A stretch of DNA of 64,000 bases from Catonia carolina (GCA_035578175.1 JAQMRL010000006.1:55841001-55905000), one strand, 5' to 3'; shown: positions 36,630 to 47,146, numbered from the stretch's first letter. Translations and numbers: made by a program. Notes: generated by a model from the sequence alone, not told the origin.

Positions 36630-36887
36630 ATTAGGCACGGCATTATCGTTATCATTTACAGACTTATCTATATTCTGAGCAGAATCAGTCACTGCTACTT
36701 CCACATTACTTGCTAACTGCCTACCAGTCAAGTTATCTAAATATCCGCCGCCATCTTCGTCACCAGAATCCTCATCAGTGTCAACATTGATTGAAGGTGG
36801 TTCAATGAAAATACTGTCAACATGCCCAATATCATCGGATTCAAGCAAATCAACTGCTTCTTGCAGAGTTAAGCCCCTAAAAGTTAT
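36630..36887 (-). pseudogene. piggyBac transposase N-terminal fragment (element 1)
   Basis: About 83 codons starting after a probable splice acceptor AACTTTTAG/G (36889-36888). It reads GLTLQEAVDLLESDD, then the acidic motif NVDTDEDSGDEDGGGYLDNL, and stops. This L-x-x-x-L-x-x-D/E...EDSGDED arrangement is the usual N-terminal acidic region of piggyBac (PGBD) transposases. It lacks everything from the catalytic domain onward. A matching first exon was not convincingly found. Confidence 0.75.
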
Positions 36888-37635
36888 AAAAGAACAGTAA
36901 TTACTTCTTATGAACGGTATAAGGTATTTGACCCAGCAAGTGCCTAGCGTGTCCATATGATCACAGTGACATATAATGCGGAATAAATTCATTTACGAAG
37001 AAAATAATAAAGGCATATCATTATACAAAACAACAGTGGTATGTGTACATTACATATTACTGTATAACAGAAATATAAAGTCATCAATAAGGAAATAATA
37101 GATATTTTCGTCAGTCGGCAGTCGCTGAATGCCGCCGCATCATACTTGCTATGGAAATCGTTGTCCATTGTGCCTTACTCAAATCAGCTAAAGACACGTT
37201 ATGAAAGGGAAACATTTGCCAGGACACCTACACGTACATTAGCACCCGTACCAACATTAAAAACCGAAATGTTCGGCAAGAAAACTTATAGAAGATGAAA
37301 GCGTCCGCCCGTGATCATACGATCACGCACGGCGTTAATGGGTTAAGAACAGAAGAGGTAGAGGTGTAAAAGACACTAGTCAGAGTTATTGCCTCTGAAA
37401 GGAATTAATTTCACTATACAGCCAATCCCTGTTGTGAATGAAGTGAAGTGAAGGTGTCATTTGCAGGGTTGAAAGTAGATGTTTTTCGGAGGGCCTGGCA
37501 TGCTGATAAGCATACTTTTTTAACTCTGTGAGGAAGACAATATATGTAGTAAACTACCTCGCTTCTCGTTTTTACTTAGTAAAACCTCTAAAGGTTCAAA
37601 CCAGCCTTTCGGCTGCTGACCTAAACAACAATATT

Positions 37636-37954
37636 TTTCTAAAAATTTCAAAGTATGTATATATAATTTAATGAAAAATGTCTTAGATTTAGTCATTAAT
37701 TTATTTTTTTAACACTAACTAATGTCAACTAGTGCTCTCTACAAGAAAAGTCCGCTGTGAAGAACAGTTTCCATCAACCAATTTAATAAAAAAATTTTAT
37801 TTCCATTAAAATTTTTTAATTATTTTGTAATCTATAATGCAAGTCTACTATACTTGGCACAAACTGTTGTAAAAATGCATAGTTCAGTCGAAAAATCATT
37901 TCTCAATCTTCTCATGGAGCCGAAATAGCAGTTTTTTAAATGGCCGCCATATTG
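37636..37954. other. AT-rich DNA, nothing assigned
   Basis: It includes TGGCCGCCATATTGAAATGG (37940-37959) just before a jockey fragment; no gene seen. Confidence 0.35.
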
Positions 37955-38385
37955 AAATGGAAATTGAGATATTTCTTTTTAAATATTCACAAACGATTCA
38001 AAATAAGATTCTACAAGCGATAACGCAATGCCCCTTTTACGTCATAAACTTAATGTTCCACAGAGACTTACAAATCCCATACGTAAATGACGGCGTGAAA
38101 CAACTGTACAAGATGATGCAGGACAAATTTGAATTAGGTACTTGATAACCCTCTCTTACGAAAAAGTACTACACTAGGGCGATACCGGGTACTCAGCACA
38201 GACATTTAAAACGCCTCTGGCCAAGGGATCTTCTTGGCCAACTGTAGGACTGTAATGGTGACTGCAAGCTCCGGCAACTAATTCAAGTTTTTGAACCTTA
38301 GCCAAATTTAGTTAAATTTAGAAATTTTTATATTATTGTCATAACAGATACTAAATATTCAATTAAAAGTGTCAAAAAAATATTC
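37955..38385 (+). pseudogene. Jockey-like LINE 3' end
   Basis: It is co-linear with 33100-33478 (TTCTACAAGCGATAACGCAA, CTTCTTGGCCAACTGTAGGA, GTGTCAAAAAAAT at the end). The frame is broken by frameshifts. It is 5'-truncated. Confidence 0.78.
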
Positions 38386-38449
38386 ACATTGCAGAAAAAA
38401 CTGTGATTTTTGACATACTTAAACCTCGATTTTCTTATGTATAGCCTGG

Positions 38450-38835
38450 ATGAAGTGTGTTGTTAGGCTGGTTGAAACTCTAGAGGTTTTACTAAGTAAA
38501 AACGAGGAGCGAGGTGGTTTACTATTGCCTTCCTCATTGAGTTGAAAGAGTATGCTTATCAGCATGCCAGGCTCTCCGAAAAGCACCCACTTTCCATCCT
38601 GCAAATAACACCTTCACTTCATTCACCACAAGGTCTGGCTGTAAAATGAAATTCATTACTCTCAGAGGAGATAACTCTGACTAGTATCTTTTACACCTCT
38701 ACCTCTTCTATTCTTAAATAGTTCAGTCACATAATTGGCTGACTAAGTTATGTGATAAGAAACAGAACTATTTTTTGTAGCCCTGGAACAACAGATCAAG
38801 TGCAATTAATTTAACACTTCACCTGTCCGTTTTGG
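38450..38835 (-). repeat. Repeat family B, copy 7
   Basis: It is the reverse complement of the family, from GGCTGGTTGAAACTCTAGAG to CACTTCACCTGTC. Confidence 0.85.
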
Positions 38836-39732
38836 GGTAACGGTCGCTTAAAAAGCATACTAACAGAAAACCGGCTAAGAATTTCTGTATCCCCGAGACA
38901 AATTTGTAAATAAAAAAAAGTAAGTTAAACGATTATTCGTTTTAATGCATGAAAAGCAGGCTTTCAAGAATAATTCATTAAAATTTTTAATAATATATAA
39001 AACAATATCTTTACAAATTTACTATGTTCATTAAATTAATAAGAGATTCATATTTCCAAAAAAAGATGTGAAAATAACAGGAAATCTATTTAGCTGACCA
39101 CATCACGTGATCTGAACTTAAACAATATTTCACCCTACCTAAACACGCTATTAAACTAATCTTTTCTAACCCCTAACTGTCTTCTTCAATCCCCTATTTC
39201 CCCATCAATCTAAATCCACGTTATATACCTCATTCACCCTTAAATTGCTGACACTATAATGTTTCTCATAATATAAACATAGTCTTCTAAATTTATAGTG
39301 AAATGTCATAAATACTAGAAGGAAATTCCAAAAAGTAATTTTCAAGTCAAGATATTTTCTTAATTTGATATAAAATCTTATAACAAGAGATAGTATTATA
39401 TACTGTTGTAAATGTTCATCAACTGCCTTAATAAATGTAACGAAGTCGTGTAATAAAATATAATGTCGAGCTACTAAGTCTTTTTTAATTTAAAATTCTG
39501 ACGTTAAACAGGCTACATGTTCACTTGTTTACAATTATATATTTCAGTCCTATATAGTCTGCTGCTACTGATTTATTAAATCGCTATTTTAATTTGCATT
39601 CATATTCGAAACGGAGATGAATGCTTGATTAAATTTTAAAGTTTCAGTCGTTCAAGTTTTTAACTAACCTAGATTATATTTTATGCTTCATCTTTAATAT
39701 TTCATTTAGATTTGTTCCAATTGCCATGATGT
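38836..39732. other. AT-rich DNA, nothing assigned
   Basis: A C-rich patch at 39100-39235 resembles none of the annotated families. Confidence 0.35.
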
Positions 39733-39948
39733 TTCTCTAATTGAATTATTTTAACTTAAGTTTGATGTATTTTCTATGAGTTTTTAAATACTATGAATTA
39801 TATGGAATAAATATACCCGAATAATATTTATGACAATATATTTATATGAATTACGAGAATTTCATGAATTACGATAATTAATTATTCTCGTTTTAAAGAT
39901 AATTAATTATTATACTCGTACATTAAAGAATAGCGTTCAAATAAAATA
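39733..39948 (+). repeat. Direct repeat D, left copy (flanks family A copy 4)
   Basis: CTAATTGAATTATTTTAACT to TTCAAATAAAATATTTTT. It corresponds along its length, with small indels, to 40889-41052. Confidence 0.8.
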
Positions 39949-40892
39949 TTTTTACTTTCTCTTGCCTGTATGAATATATAGGAAGGAAAGTATTGTTTTC
40001 ATGTCGATTTTTCGAAATCGAGTTTTCACCGGATCTACACGTTTTCAGGCCCCCTGAACCCAAAAAACATGTTTTTAGAGATTGGTCTGTGTGTGTGTAA
40101 ACAGTAAGTAAACAGAATATCTCAAGAACGGAAATCGTACGAACTTGAAACTTTAAACTTAAGTTAAATACCATTAGAAGACTTGACACGAACATTTTCA
40201 TCAAAATCGGTCAACTGGAAGTAGTAGTTTATTCGTGTAATTTTTTACTTTTTCGCGAATTTATCAAAAATGGCTTCTACGATTTTTTTTTAAATCGGCT
40301 TCTCTGCTAAATTTTTTATGCTCAACATGATAGTGTAGGCTCCATGTCTGCTGAAACTCTTGGAGAGATTGTTTTCACGTAAAGAAATGGTCTTTTTAAG
40401 GTTGCGAATTTAATATGCATTTTAGCGCAAAAATGTATATAATAAAAGTTGTAGAGAATTAAAAATCCTACAGTTTTTATTTCAAACATTTTTTTATATA
40501 ACGCTTAGTTTAGCGGTAATTAGTAATATTCTGGTTTTTTCATGAAAATCTGTAAAAGGTTAAATTTTTTTAAGATTTCAGCCTTAGTATGCATTTAAAG
40601 ACAAAAGTGTACATAAAAATATTTATAGAAAATTAAAAGATCTACAACATTTGTTTTAATCATTTTTCTCTACAGAGCCTAGTTTAGTGTGAAAGAGTGA
40701 TTTTCCGAATTTTTAAGCCAAACAGGTTGATTTTCATTTTGGGTCTTTCACTCATGATTAAAATTAGGTTATGTTTATTGAGGTTAGTTTTTTGTTTATT
40801 TCTAATATTTTATTACTAATGTTAGGGGTTATATTGTTCAATATTTTCATTGGCATGAGAAAGTTGTGTGAGTGTTTCACACCAAATTTTTT
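39949..40892 (+). mobile_element. Repeat family A, copy 4 (full length)
   Basis: It runs from TTTTACTTTCTCTTGCCTGT to GGCATGAGAAAGTTGTGTGA and GTGTTTCACACC. The two ends contain ACTTTCTCTTGCC and its near-complement. The TG array is minimal here (TGTGTGTGTG). Direct repeats of about 165-215 bp flank it. Confidence 0.82.
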
Positions 40893-41052
40893 CTAATTGA
40901 ATTATTTTAACTTAAGTTTTATGTATTTTCTATGAGAGTTTTTAAATACTATGAGCTCTATGGAATAAACACAGCCGAATAATATTTATGGCAATATTTT
41001 ATGAATTAGCCTACATTAAAGAATAGGCCTAATGTTCAAATGAAATATTTTT
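40889..41052 (+). repeat. Direct repeat D, right copy
   Basis: TTTTTTCTAATTGAATTATT to TGTTCAAATGAAATATTTTT. It contains TAGGCCTA at 41024 and lacks about 40 bp present in the left copy. Confidence 0.8.
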
Positions 41053-41172
41053 TATCAAATATTGATTCTTCTTCTTTAAATTCCTGTACGTTCCGGATGT
41101 TGATCACCATAGTAACCATTATACCTCTACTAGCCGTTATATTATATAAAATAATTTCTATACGCTATTAAA

Positions 41173-41510
41173 GGATGCAAAAAATGCGATCGTATGAGCC
41201 TATTCCAGGAATTTGGAGTCCTTCCGTTAAGGCATTTATTTGTTTACAAGGTACTGTTACAGTTCTTTTGGGCTTGTGGTAACCGTAAAGTAATAATTGA
41301 TCTCAATAAAACCAATTATGGTACTAGGAACGCTGGAAAAATTAAGACTAGAAAAACATATTGTACATTTTTTCAGAAGTCATTTCTCTATCTTGAGAGG
41401 CGGTTCGTTAACGTACTTTCACCCCATATACACAGTATTATGTCACCACATCTATTAAAACATAAACTTAAATATCCATATACTATCTATCTAAGAGCAA
41501 GAAATTGAGA
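41173..41510 (+). pseudogene. LINE C-terminal fragment
   Basis: A 104-codon open frame from 41194 reads FQEFGVLPLRHLFVYKVLLQ, then GTRNAGKIKTRKTYCTFFQK, and ends near ARN-stop. Insect LINE polyproteins often end with such an L-x-x-L-x-x-L/Y-x-x-K-V-L...T-R...YCTFF-like arrangement. No RT motif is present. It could be another gene fragment. Confidence 0.5.
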
Positions 41511-41746
41511 AATTTTTCCAAGTTTTAAAATAACTGTACTTGTTAGTTTTTAATTTTCTCTTTGTGATAGTATACCTGTTTCTTTATGCTCATTTATTGA
41601 ATTAATTTCTCATAAAGTAAAAATATTTACATTGTGTCAGTTAAAATATATTGTGATGTAGTTATAGTTATAAAATAAAAGTATTTTTGTATTTTATATA
41701 TTTTCTCTCTATTACAAATGTACAAAAATAATAAAGTTTTTTTTTA

Positions 41747-42030
41747 AATTTCTATTGTTATTAAAATTAAAAATATATTGTTATTGATATTTATGTAAAT
41801 GTAATTGAATTTATCATTTTTTTTTTAATTCTGTTTAACGCAATCCTTGTAACCCATTTAACTGTAGTAATTTAACTTAGTAATTTTTATAGTAGTTATA
41901 AGTATTTAAGTGTTTAATTGTTTTGTTCTGTATTTTCCTATGCGCGCACAGAACTCTTTGTGAAGAAGAGTGTTTTCGTATAAGTATATTCAGTTTAAAT
42001 TATTGTATACGTGTACAGCTTACTCTAATT
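41747..42030 (+). repeat. Repeat family H, copy 2 (empty site for SINE D)
   Basis: It is continuous across the point where copy 1 (12062) carries the SINE D insertion: GTAATTGAATTTATCATTTT versus GTAATTGAATT...SINE...TTAATCATTT. Confidence 0.8.
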
Positions 42031-42620
42031 CAGTATTAAATCGTTAAATTAAATATCATCTACAAACATTTTGTGACCTATTGTGTAGTACCGTAACAAA
42101 ATTGTTATTTAGGTCATCTGTCGAAAAAGAAATAACATCGTCAGCCGAAATGTAGAGGTTTGAACCTCTAGAGACTTAACCCATTTGGGACCAACTTTTT
42201 ATTTCTTATCCAAAATGTATTTTATGGTAATTATTAACTTATTTACACTAAATTAAATGTATTTGTGTAATTTTTATTTTTTTCTGTCCTCATCTGACTG
42301 AGTACTAATATGTTCCCATATGGGAACAGCGGTCCCGAATGGGTGCAGTGTTTTAAAAAAATAACTAACGTAATATTTATTTTAAAATGTTACTTTATTA
42401 TTCTTATTTAATAATTTAGCTTAGTTACATTATTTTAAACAAGAGAAAATTATAAAATATAAATCACATAACTTTTAATTGAGTAATAATTCAAAATTTT
42501 TCAAAATATTTACATTTTTCCAAAATAAAAAATGAAAAAATAAAAATAAAAATGAAAAAAATACAAGTTATAATAATACACATATTTACTCATTCACTTA
42601 TAATAATTATAATACAATGT

Positions 42621-42833
42621 TTATTTTTCGTGAAAAGAAACATTACATTTAGTGCATCTCATTCGTGAATTCTTCTTGCACTGTCCACACCTACTCTGTT
42701 TTTCTCCTTTTGATATCATATGACCTTCATTGTCAAAACGAACCTCAGGAACTACTCTTTTATCTACAGCTCGAACTAAGCGATTACTAGATGGCCTTCC
42801 CATGGTCAAACGTGTGGAATACTTTTCTACATA
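42621..42833 (-). pseudogene. piggyBac transposase C-terminal Cys-rich fragment (element 2)
   Basis: The frame gives YVEKYSTRLTMGRPSSNRLV, PEVRFDNEGHMISKGEKQSR, then CGQCKKNSRMRCTKCNVSFH. The CxxC...CxxCNVxxH pattern is the C-terminal cysteine-rich domain. It is in a different frame from the N-terminal fragment and follows it almost immediately. Confidence 0.8.
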
Positions 42834-42835
42834 AG

Positions 42836-43286
42836 TTAAAGCAATATAATTGTATCTATGACTTCAGAGTCATAGAATAGCTCGAACAGTTCTACTGGGT
42901 TATAGTTAGCATCGACAAGCCATTGTGGATGTTCCCATGTTTTTTCTGAAGAAGCAGGAATTTCTGATTTTTCCCACTTTCTTATTTTAGGTTGATATTT
43001 TTGTCGTTTATTGGGTAGTTTACCTTCTTCAGTTTCATTACATGTAATTTCTGAAAGTGTTACCTTTTCTATTGTTCCGTCCTCGTCATTTCTCACCTGC
43101 ACCTCAGCTTCTGAGGACGAAAGAAGTAGATCTCTTGAGAGGCGGTCTATGTTGGCTTCATCTTCATCTCCACTGTCTTCTTCTGTAACATTTCCATCAC
43201 TTTGTGGTGGAATCATGTAAACTGTTCCTCGTAAAGCAGTACCGTCAATTTCAAGTAAATTAATGATATCGTCAAGTGCATACATT
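42836..43286 (-). pseudogene. piggyBac transposase N-terminal fragment (element 2)
   Basis: An open frame of about 149 codons from the splice acceptor. It reads MYALDDIINLLEIDG, the acidic NVTEEDSGDEDEAN, a basic NKRQKYQPKIRKWEK, and PVELFELFYDSEVIDTI before a stop at 42838-42836. In intact family members F-E-L-F/L-F-x-D-E-V/L-I starts the catalytic region. The frame ends there, so the entire DDE core is missing. Confidence 0.8.
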
Positions 43287-44006
43287 CTGCAAACAATAAA
43301 AAATTGTATGTAAAAAATTATTATTAAAACCTTTTGGTGTATATTATTTTCCTAAAAATATCAATAAAAAAGTATAATATTTTGAAACAGAAACTCAATT
43401 GCATTAGTATGAAGATAGTTTGGCAAAAATAATCACATTTTCTAAAATAAATTGAGGGATAAATTATGAATGAACCTTATGTATTGACAAATGGTAGAGT
43501 AAGAAACAACACTGAAAAAATTAAGTTTTACAGAAATGTATGAAACAGCAAGTTTCATACTGATAGAGCTATCAGGCTATATAACAGATATGGAAAAAGA
43601 TACATGTAAAGAAGTACATCTCTGAATGAAAAATCACTGTAAAAGTAGCAAACATGCATTGTCACAGCGAACCAAAGTGGAAAACCATTGAACACTGAAA
43701 AAGTACTAGAAAAAAAGAGTAAGAACGAATAAACAACAAACAAGAATCATGTCAATACGCTGCATTATAATAATCTAACTGTATATAACATTTAGAAAAA
43801 CAAAACTCTTAGATTTTTTTTTTTTTAGTGCATCCATTCGGGACCATTGTTCCATAATGGGAACAAAGGACTTAGGGTTCATATAACTTTTGTTACGTTA
43901 AGAGATATTATAAAAAAACTTATTCACAACACTTTACGGACATTTTTAATTAAATAAAAATAATAACTGAACTAAAATAATAAAAACAATTTTAAATATT
44001 ACTAAC

Positions 44007-44023
44007 CTTTTATCTGAAGTCAT
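44007..44023 (-). pseudogene. piggyBac element 2 transposase, short first exon
   Basis: ATG at 44023 encodes M-T-S-D-K plus two bases, then a donor AAAAG/GTTAGT (44006-44001). The phase matches the acceptor TTGTTTGCAG/A at 43288-43287, giving a 720-bp intron. This indicates the ancestral transposase gene was spliced. Confidence 0.6.
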
Positions 44024-44575
44024 TCTGTGCTCAAAGTGACAAGAGTCTAGGTTGCACCATGTGCTAAACAGGAAGTACTGAATGAAGATAAACATGTTAG
44101 ATTATTTAGTGATACCAACTTAACACTCTACAAACAAAATTTACCTGAAAACCAGCCTAGAGTTTTCTAAAAAAAATTGAAAAACTATGTTCCCATATGG
44201 GAACAGCGGTCCCAAACGGGTTAACTAAGTAAAACAAGGAGTCAGGTAGTTCATCACTGCCTTCCTCATTGAGTGTAAAATTATGCTTATCAGCAAGCCA
44301 GGCCTTCTGAAAAGTATCTACTTTCCACCCTAAAAATGACACCTTCATTTCATTCACCACTAGGTCTGGCTGTATGATGAAATTCATTACTTTCAGAGGA
44401 GATAACCCTAATTAGTGTCTTTTACATCTCTACTTCTCTTCTGTTATTAAATGCTTCAGTCATTTAATTGGCTGACCATAATAATTATGATAAGAAACAG
44501 AACTATTTTTTTGTAATTTGGAACTAGCAGATTGAGTGCAATTAATTTAACACTCCACCTGCCTGTTATGAGCAA

Positions 44576-45144
44576 ACCATTAAATTAAAGACAAAATAAA
44601 AATTTGTATGAATTACTTTTAAATTTTAATAAAAACTTAAAATATATTTAGTTTTTAATTAATTTAAAATAAAATAAAATAAATATTTTCATAAGAGCAA
44701 TGATTTTTTTATATTCACGTAATTTTATACTATTATGTGCCTACTTGATGTAGAAGAGGTTGGATCACATTGCACGAGTAGTTAGAGATTGGCAGTACCT
44801 GGCGTGACGTCACTAATAGCCCTCAAAGCAACCCCTTCCATAGTTAACTACCTTCTTCTAGTTATTACGATATAATAGATAGGTAGTATATACAACATAA
44901 TAGGTAAAAATATAATTCGACAATTTAAATAATATAACAGTAAATAATTATTTAAATTGCAAATATATAATTTTTATGTTGTGAAAACCATTTTGTAGTA
45001 GCTACATTTTCTGTAACCATTTCTAGCCTTTATTTATAATAGATTGGCACTGAAATTGAAATATTATCATTACAATCTATTACCCCGTATTTTAAAATTT
45101 AATAAAAATTTAAATTATATAAATATCCGTACTTAAAATATATA
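44576..45144. other. AT-rich DNA with one GC-richer island
   Basis: Around 44750-44850 (GGATCACATTGCACGAGTAG, GGCGTGACGTCACTAATAGC) the sequence is less AT-rich and contains the CRE-like palindrome TGACGTCA. No gene was recognised. Confidence 0.4.
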
Positions 45145-46071
45145 CGAAGTGTGGCTATTAAATAACGAGACTGACGTAGTAAAAAATTTTATTTTTATTT
45201 TATAGCCTACATAATCACTTATTGTCACCTTCAATATACACTTCTTCTCTATTCCTACAACGCTCCATGCGAATTTTCCATTGTTGGAAACAGTGCTGGA
45301 AGTCATCTTCTGTCAGCTCCTTCAGGACACGTGCCGCTTTCTCTTTTACAGCTTCCACAGACTCAAATCTTGTCCCTTTTAATGCAGATTTCACCTTAGG
45401 GAACTGGTAGAAGTTACATAGTGCAAGATCTGGTGAATAAGGTGGATGTCCTAACACTGAGATGCTGTACTTGGCTAGGAACCTCTTGACAGATAATGCG
45501 CATTGTCTTGGTGGAGAACCCATGATTTGTCCTTCCACATTTCGGGGCGTTTTTTCCTTACTCTTTGACTTAGTTTAAAAAGTACCTCAAGGTAGTAATA
45601 TTGATTAATTGTTTGACCTTAAGGAACCCAGTCAAGTTACACAATCCCATGGATATCAAAAAAAAAAACAATCATCATTCTTTAAATTTTGACTTGCTCA
45701 TTCGAGCTTTTTTGGCTCTCGGTGAAGTTCGGCTCTTCCAGTGCATGGATTGGCGCTTCGTTTCCGGATCACAAGTAAAAAAACCACGTTTCATCACATG
45801 TTATTATCTTCTACCTGTTCCCTATGGTGAAATCTGCATTAAAAGGGACAAGATTTGAGTCTGTGGAAGCTGTAAAAGAGAAAGCGGCACGTGTCCTGAA
45901 GGAGCTGACAGAAGATGACTTCCAGCACTGTTTCCAACAATGGAAAATTCATATGGAGAGTTGTAAGGATAGAGAAGGAGTGTATTTTGAAGGTGGCAAT
46001 AAGTGATTATGTACAAAATAAAAATAAATTTTTTTACAACGTCAGTCTCGTTATTTAATAGCCACACCTTG
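45145..46071 (-). mobile_element. Fold-back mariner element (two 3' ends)
   Basis: 45145-45810 on the minus strand carries ITCDETWFFTCDPETKRQSM, then LSVKRFLAKYSISVLGHPPY and SPDLALCNFYQFPKVKSALK to the C-terminus. 45811-46071 on the plus strand repeats only YLFPMVKSALKG-like residues to the C-terminus and TIR. Both outer ends carry the same TIR (CGAAGTGTGGCTATTAAATA and its complement) next to TA. Catalytic positions are mutated (D to N in LCNFY), and a few bases are lost at the DNAPAH motif. Confidence 0.85.
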
Positions 46072-46073
46072 TA

Positions 46074-46215
46074 TGCCAGTGTTGGGACAGCCACTGTCTT
46101 ATAGAACTTCATTAATGTGCCAGTTTGGGCTCTTCCCTTGTACAACAAATCCTATTAAATCTTTGAACTTTTTGTGGTAAATCATTGTCCTCTTCATATG
46201 ACACATCACATCCTA
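46074..46215 (-). pseudogene. LINE fragment beside the fold-back mariner
   Basis: The minus strand reads DVSYEEDNDLPQKVQRFN, then LYKGRAQTGTLMKFYKTVAV and PTLAY. This is a standard insect LINE segment (K-x-R-x-x-T-x-x-K-F-Y-K-x-x-A-V-P-T-L). The fragment stops at the mariner boundary and does not resume beyond 45144. Confidence 0.65.
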
Positions 46216-46993
46216 AATAGGCAAATAGGTAAATTGGTATTCTTAAAATGTTATCTAGTGAAGTAAATATGGAGTGAAACTGGAAAACCAGGAGAAAAAA
46301 TAAACCAGTTTATTTAATGCTTCGTTTTGAGGTTACAAATTACCTCACTTCATTTCAGGAAATTTAAATGAATGGATCACATCATTAATTTAGTAAAAGT
46401 AAGTAGTAAAATATCTTAAAATAATTTTTTTTTAGATAAGATACAATGTGTGTGGTCTTTCTACAAAAAAAACTAAATTATCATTAAATTACAAATAATT
46501 TTATTATAAATACTTAATGGTACCCTAGATCTAAATCTAAATTAAACTGCACGACAAAAATTCAATACGGAAACTCTACCATTCATAAAAAATATCAGAA
46601 TGTATAACAACACAAAAGGTAGACGTAGTAGAAATCCATTAAGAAATATTTTTTCAATGGTTCATTCAAATACGTAGAATCATTCACACCGAAATTATTC
46701 TTTCAAAGATGTTACGGTTGAGAAAACAGAAGTAGCCTACCATTATTAAAAAGATTAATAAAGAAATAAAAACATGAATAAAGTAAATCACGTTACCATA
46801 TTATCTTCTGAATAAATACAATAATAATAAGAAGAAGAAGAAGAAGAAACTAAAATAATTATATAAGGTTTCTTTTTCATTTTACTGCCTTTTCAAAAAG
46901 AGAATGATATCAGATCCAGTTGAAAATGAAACGCTAATTGATGTTGACCTGAAAAAAAATTATTTTACCGTAATGTTTTCACTTTATTTATTT
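46216..46993. other. AT-rich DNA with (AAT)n(AAG)n microsatellite
   Basis: AATAATAAGAAGAAGAAGAA at about 46822-46849; nothing else supported. Confidence 0.5.
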
Positions 46994-47146
46994 AAATTTA
47001 ACCATACTTTCTTAGAAATGGTCGGCACGAATCTGTACAAGATTACACCTCATTTACACGTCATACATGTAATCCTCATCTCATGGGATCATGGGGTTAT
47101 GTATTGTCCTTAATTGAACAGATTACAACGTACACACATTAGAGAT
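46994..47146 (+). repeat. SINE family C, copy 4 (3' part)
   Basis: TTCTTAGAAATGGTCGGCAC, TGTACAAGATTACACCTCAT and AACGTACACACATTAGAG as in the other copies. Confidence 0.75.

Larger units (their letters stand above)
35660..37342 (-). mobile_element. piggyBac-like element 1, internally deleted, 1683 bp
   Basis: The TTAA target site is duplicated (35656-35659, 37343-37346). The 13-bp TIRs CCCATTAACGCCG and CGGCGTTAATGGG are perfect. A perfect 22-bp subterminal inverted repeat TGATCATATGGACACGCTAG+GC lies at 35790-35811 and 36942-36963. A palindrome-like GTGATCATACGATCAC lies beside the right TIR (37311). It encodes remnants of the transposase N- and C-termini but no DDE domain, so it is non-autonomous. 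Confidence 0.92.
35548..37635 (+). repeat. Repeat family B, copy 6, split by piggyBac element 1
   Basis: The left part is 35548-35659 (GAGAAGGTGGAGTGTTAAAT to GACTGAATTATTTAA) and the right part 37343-37635 (TTAAGAACAGAAGAGGTAGA to GGTTCAAACCAGCCTTTCGG). Without the piggyBac element and one TTAA they form a normal family B copy. Confidence 0.9.
42180..44220 (-). mobile_element. piggyBac-like element 2, internally deleted, 2041 bp
   Basis: The TTAA TSD lies at 42176-42179 and 44221-44224. The TIRs CCCATTTGGGACC and (inverted) CCCGTTTGGGACC differ at one base. A module GTTCCCATATGGGAACAGCG+GTCCCGAATGGG occurs at 42312-42343, at 44189-44220 (30/32 identical) and inverted at 43834-43864. The coding remnants lack the DDE domain. 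It is unrelated in detailed sequence to element 1 but shares the architecture. Confidence 0.92.
42130..44575 (-). repeat. Repeat family B, copy 8, split by piggyBac element 2
   Basis: The left part is 42130-42179 (CATCGTCAGCCGAAATGTAG to CTAGAGACTTAA) and the right part 44221-44575 (TTAACTAAGTAAAACAAGGA to CACTCCACCTGCCTGTTATG). It reads as one minus-strand copy without the insertion. Confidence 0.88.
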
